Origin: Thermococci archaeon
GTDB taxonomy: Archaea > Methanobacteriota_B > Thermococci > Thermococcales > Thermococcaceae
NCBI GenBank assembly: GCA_013153595.1
Contig: JAADEC010000040.1
Span: 1-38,215, forward strand
Direction: 5' to 3'
Length of the DNA stretch: 38,215 nt
Below, piece by piece: positions 36,048 to 38,215 of this stretch. The notes beneath the pieces were generated by a model. That model was not told the origin of the DNA, ran no database searches, and saw only the letters and a program-made list of their open reading frames with translations. The position numbers and the translations under genes are program-made. Numbering within the stretch: position 1 is the stretch's first letter; each line of letters begins with the position of its first letter.

Positions 36048-37220
36048 TCACGAACCCGGAACGCGCCGCACGGCCAGCGAGAGCACCGCCGCCGCAGTCA
36101 AACCCAGGAGGGCCGCGGAAAGGGATGCGTTCAGGATCCCCGCCCCTCTTCCGATCAGCCAGGCAAAGGTCAGCTGTGAAACGGGGATAACAAGCGTTGC
36201 GAAGGCATCAAAGACTCCCCTGACGGTTCCGAGCTTCTTCAGGGGGATGAACCGCTGCATTAGGCTGTTGAACGAGACGTTGAGGAGCTTCCCGCCGAAT
36301 CCCAGAATCAGAACCGCGGGGAACAGCGCCAGAACGGTGGGGACGCCAGCGATGATGAGCGCAACGCTCTGGAGGAGCATTCCGGCCACTGATGGCCTCC
36401 TGAGGCCAACCCGCCGCCGTTTTGCGAGGAAGGTTATAAGCACAACGGCAACGAGGCTCCCAACCGTCGTGAGCGACTGCAGGAGGCCGTAGATGAACTC
36501 GCCCCTGTCCAATCCCCTTAGAGCCGCGAAGACGAATATCCTGAACGAGCCGACCGCGAAGTTGAAGAGGAGCACGGAAGCAAGGACTCCGATGACGAGC
36601 CGCTTATCAACGGCAATCCCTTCTCTCGAGGCCTCAGGGCGGGTCTCTTCACCCCTCTCCCTCCTCACCTCGACGTTCAAGTATGGAACCAGTGCGAGCG
36701 CGCCGATGAGAAGGAACGCCGCGTCGAGGAGCATGGCTTTTATTCCGAAGCGGTAAGACAGAAAGCCGGCCAGCGGAAAAGCCACCAGCGAAACGGCGTT
36801 TCCAACCGTGGCGAGCTTTGCGTTGAGTCCCTGAAGCTCCGATGGGTCGAGGGTCATCGAGGCGACCAGTGAGAAGCCGTAGTAACGGTGGAGGATATCC
36901 AGAGCGGAGATGCCTGAGACGATGAGGTAGAAGGCGAGGACGTTCGATGAGAGGGGAATTATCAGAACGGCAAGGACCGACTGAAGGAGGAGCGCGAGGA
37001 AGGCCAGCCTAACCTTTTTGGCCGTCCTGTCAAGCACCCTTCCGAGGAGGGGCGGGAGGATCACCCACGGCAGGTGGGAGAAGAGGGCGAAGCCGCCGAT
37101 GCTCATGAGAGAGCCAGTGCTCTGGAGGATTCCCCAGGGCAGGGCAACGCTTTCGATGGCGTCTCCAGCGGTTCTGAGTGATGAAGTGAGGAGCTGGAGG
37201 CGATAGAGGGTTCGCTTCAT
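36048..37220 (-). CDS. MFS transporter
   Basis: MKRTLYRLQLLTSSLRTAGDAIESVALPWGILQSTGSLMSIGGFALFSHLPWVILPPLLGRVLDRTAKK; about 12 TM segments. Confidence 0.88.
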   Translation of the reverse strand: MKRTLYRLQLLTSSLRTAGDAIESVALPWGILQSTGSLMSIGGFALFSHLPWVILPPLLGRVLDRTAKKVRLAFLALLLQSVLAVLIIPLSSNVLAFYLIVSGISALDILHRYYGFSLVASMTLDPSELQGLNAKLATVGNAVSLVAFPLAGFLSYRFGIKAMLLDAAFLLIGALALVPYLNVEVRRERGEETRPEASREGIAVDKRLVIGVLASVLLFNFAVGSFRIFVFAALRGLDRGEFIYGLLQSLTTVGSLVAVVLITFLAKRRRVGLRRPSVAGMLLQSVALIIAGVPTVLALFPAVLILGFGGKLLNVSFNSLMQRFIPLKKLGTVRGVFDAFATLVIPVSQLTFAWLIGRGAGILNASLSAALLGLTAAAVLSLAVRRVPGS

Positions 37221-37278
37221 GGCGGGACTTTGGGGGAGGGTTTTAAAAGAATTGTGAACCCCGTTCATGGGTGAGCTC

Positions 37279-37881
37279 ATGGAGCGCTGGGACTTCGACG
37301 GCTGGGCCGAAAGCTACGACGATGACGTCGAGACGGACGACTGGATACACCGCGACTACTGGAGGGTTCTGAGGCTCGTGGCCGAGCGGGCCCGAGGCCT
37401 CGTCCTCGACGTCGGCTGTGGGACGGGCAACATCCTGCGCTTTCTCGACCCAGAAAACTACATTGGCGTTGAACCATCTTCCGGAATGCGCAAAAGGTTC
37501 AGGGAGAAGCACGGGTTTGAACCCCTCGAAGGGCATTTCCTGAGGATTCCCCTCACCGACGGGAGCGTTGATACGGTGATAACGACCTACGCCTTCCACC
37601 ACGTGCCCGACGAGGAAAAGCGGGACGCGATTGGAGAGATGCTCCGCGTCCTGAGGCCCGGCGGTAAAATCATCATCGCCGACGTTATGTTCGAGTCAGA
37701 GGAGGCGAAGAGGCGCATCGGCGAGGAGGACGGCCTTGCTGAGGAGATAGAGGACGAGTACTTCGCGACCATTGAGGAGCTGAGGGAGATGTGCACTGCG
37801 CTGGGGTTGGAGTGCCGCTTTGAGAGGCTCAACCGCTACGTCTGGGTTGCTGAACTGCTCACCCCTGACCGGAAAGGCTAA
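37279..37881 (+). CDS. class I SAM-dependent methyltransferase
   Basis: MERWDFDGWAESYDDDVETDDWIHRDYW...LVLDVGCGTGNILRFL...ITTYAFHHVPDEEKRDAIGEMLRVLRPGGKIIIADV; GGTGAG before ATG 37279. Confidence 0.93.
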   Translation: MERWDFDGWAESYDDDVETDDWIHRDYWRVLRLVAERARGLVLDVGCGTGNILRFLDPENYIGVEPSSGMRKRFREKHGFEPLEGHFLRIPLTDGSVDTVITTYAFHHVPDEEKRDAIGEMLRVLRPGGKIIIADVMFESEEAKRRIGEEDGLAEEIEDEYFATIEELREMCTALGLECRFERLNRYVWVAELLTPDRKG

Positions 37882-38115
37882 AATGATCTGGCTGTCGATC
37901 CTAATGGTGACAGGAGCTTTAAAAGAGTTCCCAGGGAGGAAGGCCTTTCGGAGGACATCGCTGAGGAGCTGACAGAGAGATTAACGTCTGACGTGTTCAG
38001 GATGCTGCAAGAGCCCGCTCCATATCTTCATTGCCGCTGTGTCATGGGAGAGCAAAAGGGGATAACAACAGAACGCTTAAGAGGAACGACCCGATACAAC
38101 TCAAAGGGGATGATA

Positions 38116-38215
38116 ATGAGCAGGAAGAACAAAAAGTTTAGCGGAAGGTCAATAGCTAAGTACTCCGCCAAGATGGAGAAGACCATGAAGGAGAGAGGCA
38201 TGGACGACGCCTCCG
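38116..38215 (+). CDS. N-terminus of a basic hypothetical protein, truncated by the window end
   Basis: MSRKNKKFSGRSIAKYSAKMEKTMKERGMDDAS...; ggggatgat upstream. Confidence 0.5.
   Translation, partial: MSRKNKKFSGRSIAKYSAKMEKTMKERGMDDAS

Overview
The window looks like a GC-rich Thermococcales-type (hyperthermophilic euryarchaeal) chromosome. Genes are densely packed, often with overlapping starts and stops, with archaeal TATA boxes and GGTGA-type ribosome-binding sites. Housekeeping content includes: TldD protease (partial), pcm, a CDF transporter, an archaeal RuvB-like/TIP49 AAA+ ATPase, a DUF58/transglutaminase membrane operon, an AK6/Fap7-type kinase, an alanine-type aminotransferase, a NodU-type carbamoyltransferase, an HD phosphohydrolase, a CGP-CTERM surface protein, the rpl21e-rpoF-DUF655-ksgA cluster, a COG1031-like radical SAM protein, a peroxiredoxin, a HAD hydrolase, a D-2-hydroxyacid dehydrogenase, an M42 peptidase, TauE/SafE and MFS transporters. 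The observations most worth checking are: (1) a RelB/RelE-type pair whose toxin is broken by two separate short tandem duplications (14 bp and 11 bp); removing both restores a canonical RelE C-terminus; (2) a two-gene ATPase + TOPRIM-like module that resembles OLD/PARIS-type defence systems, with a single-nucleotide frameshift in the TOPRIM-like gene; (3) a class I glutamine-amidotransferase-like protein whose catalytic Cys is Gly; (4) a 47-aa classical C2H2 zinc-finger gene absent from the ORF track; (5) a membrane-anchored winged-helix protein with a long Ser/Thr stalk; (6) paired AACC-N4/5-GGTT dyads flanking the peroxiredoxin TATA box. No searches were run. Family names come from recognising motifs in the translations.
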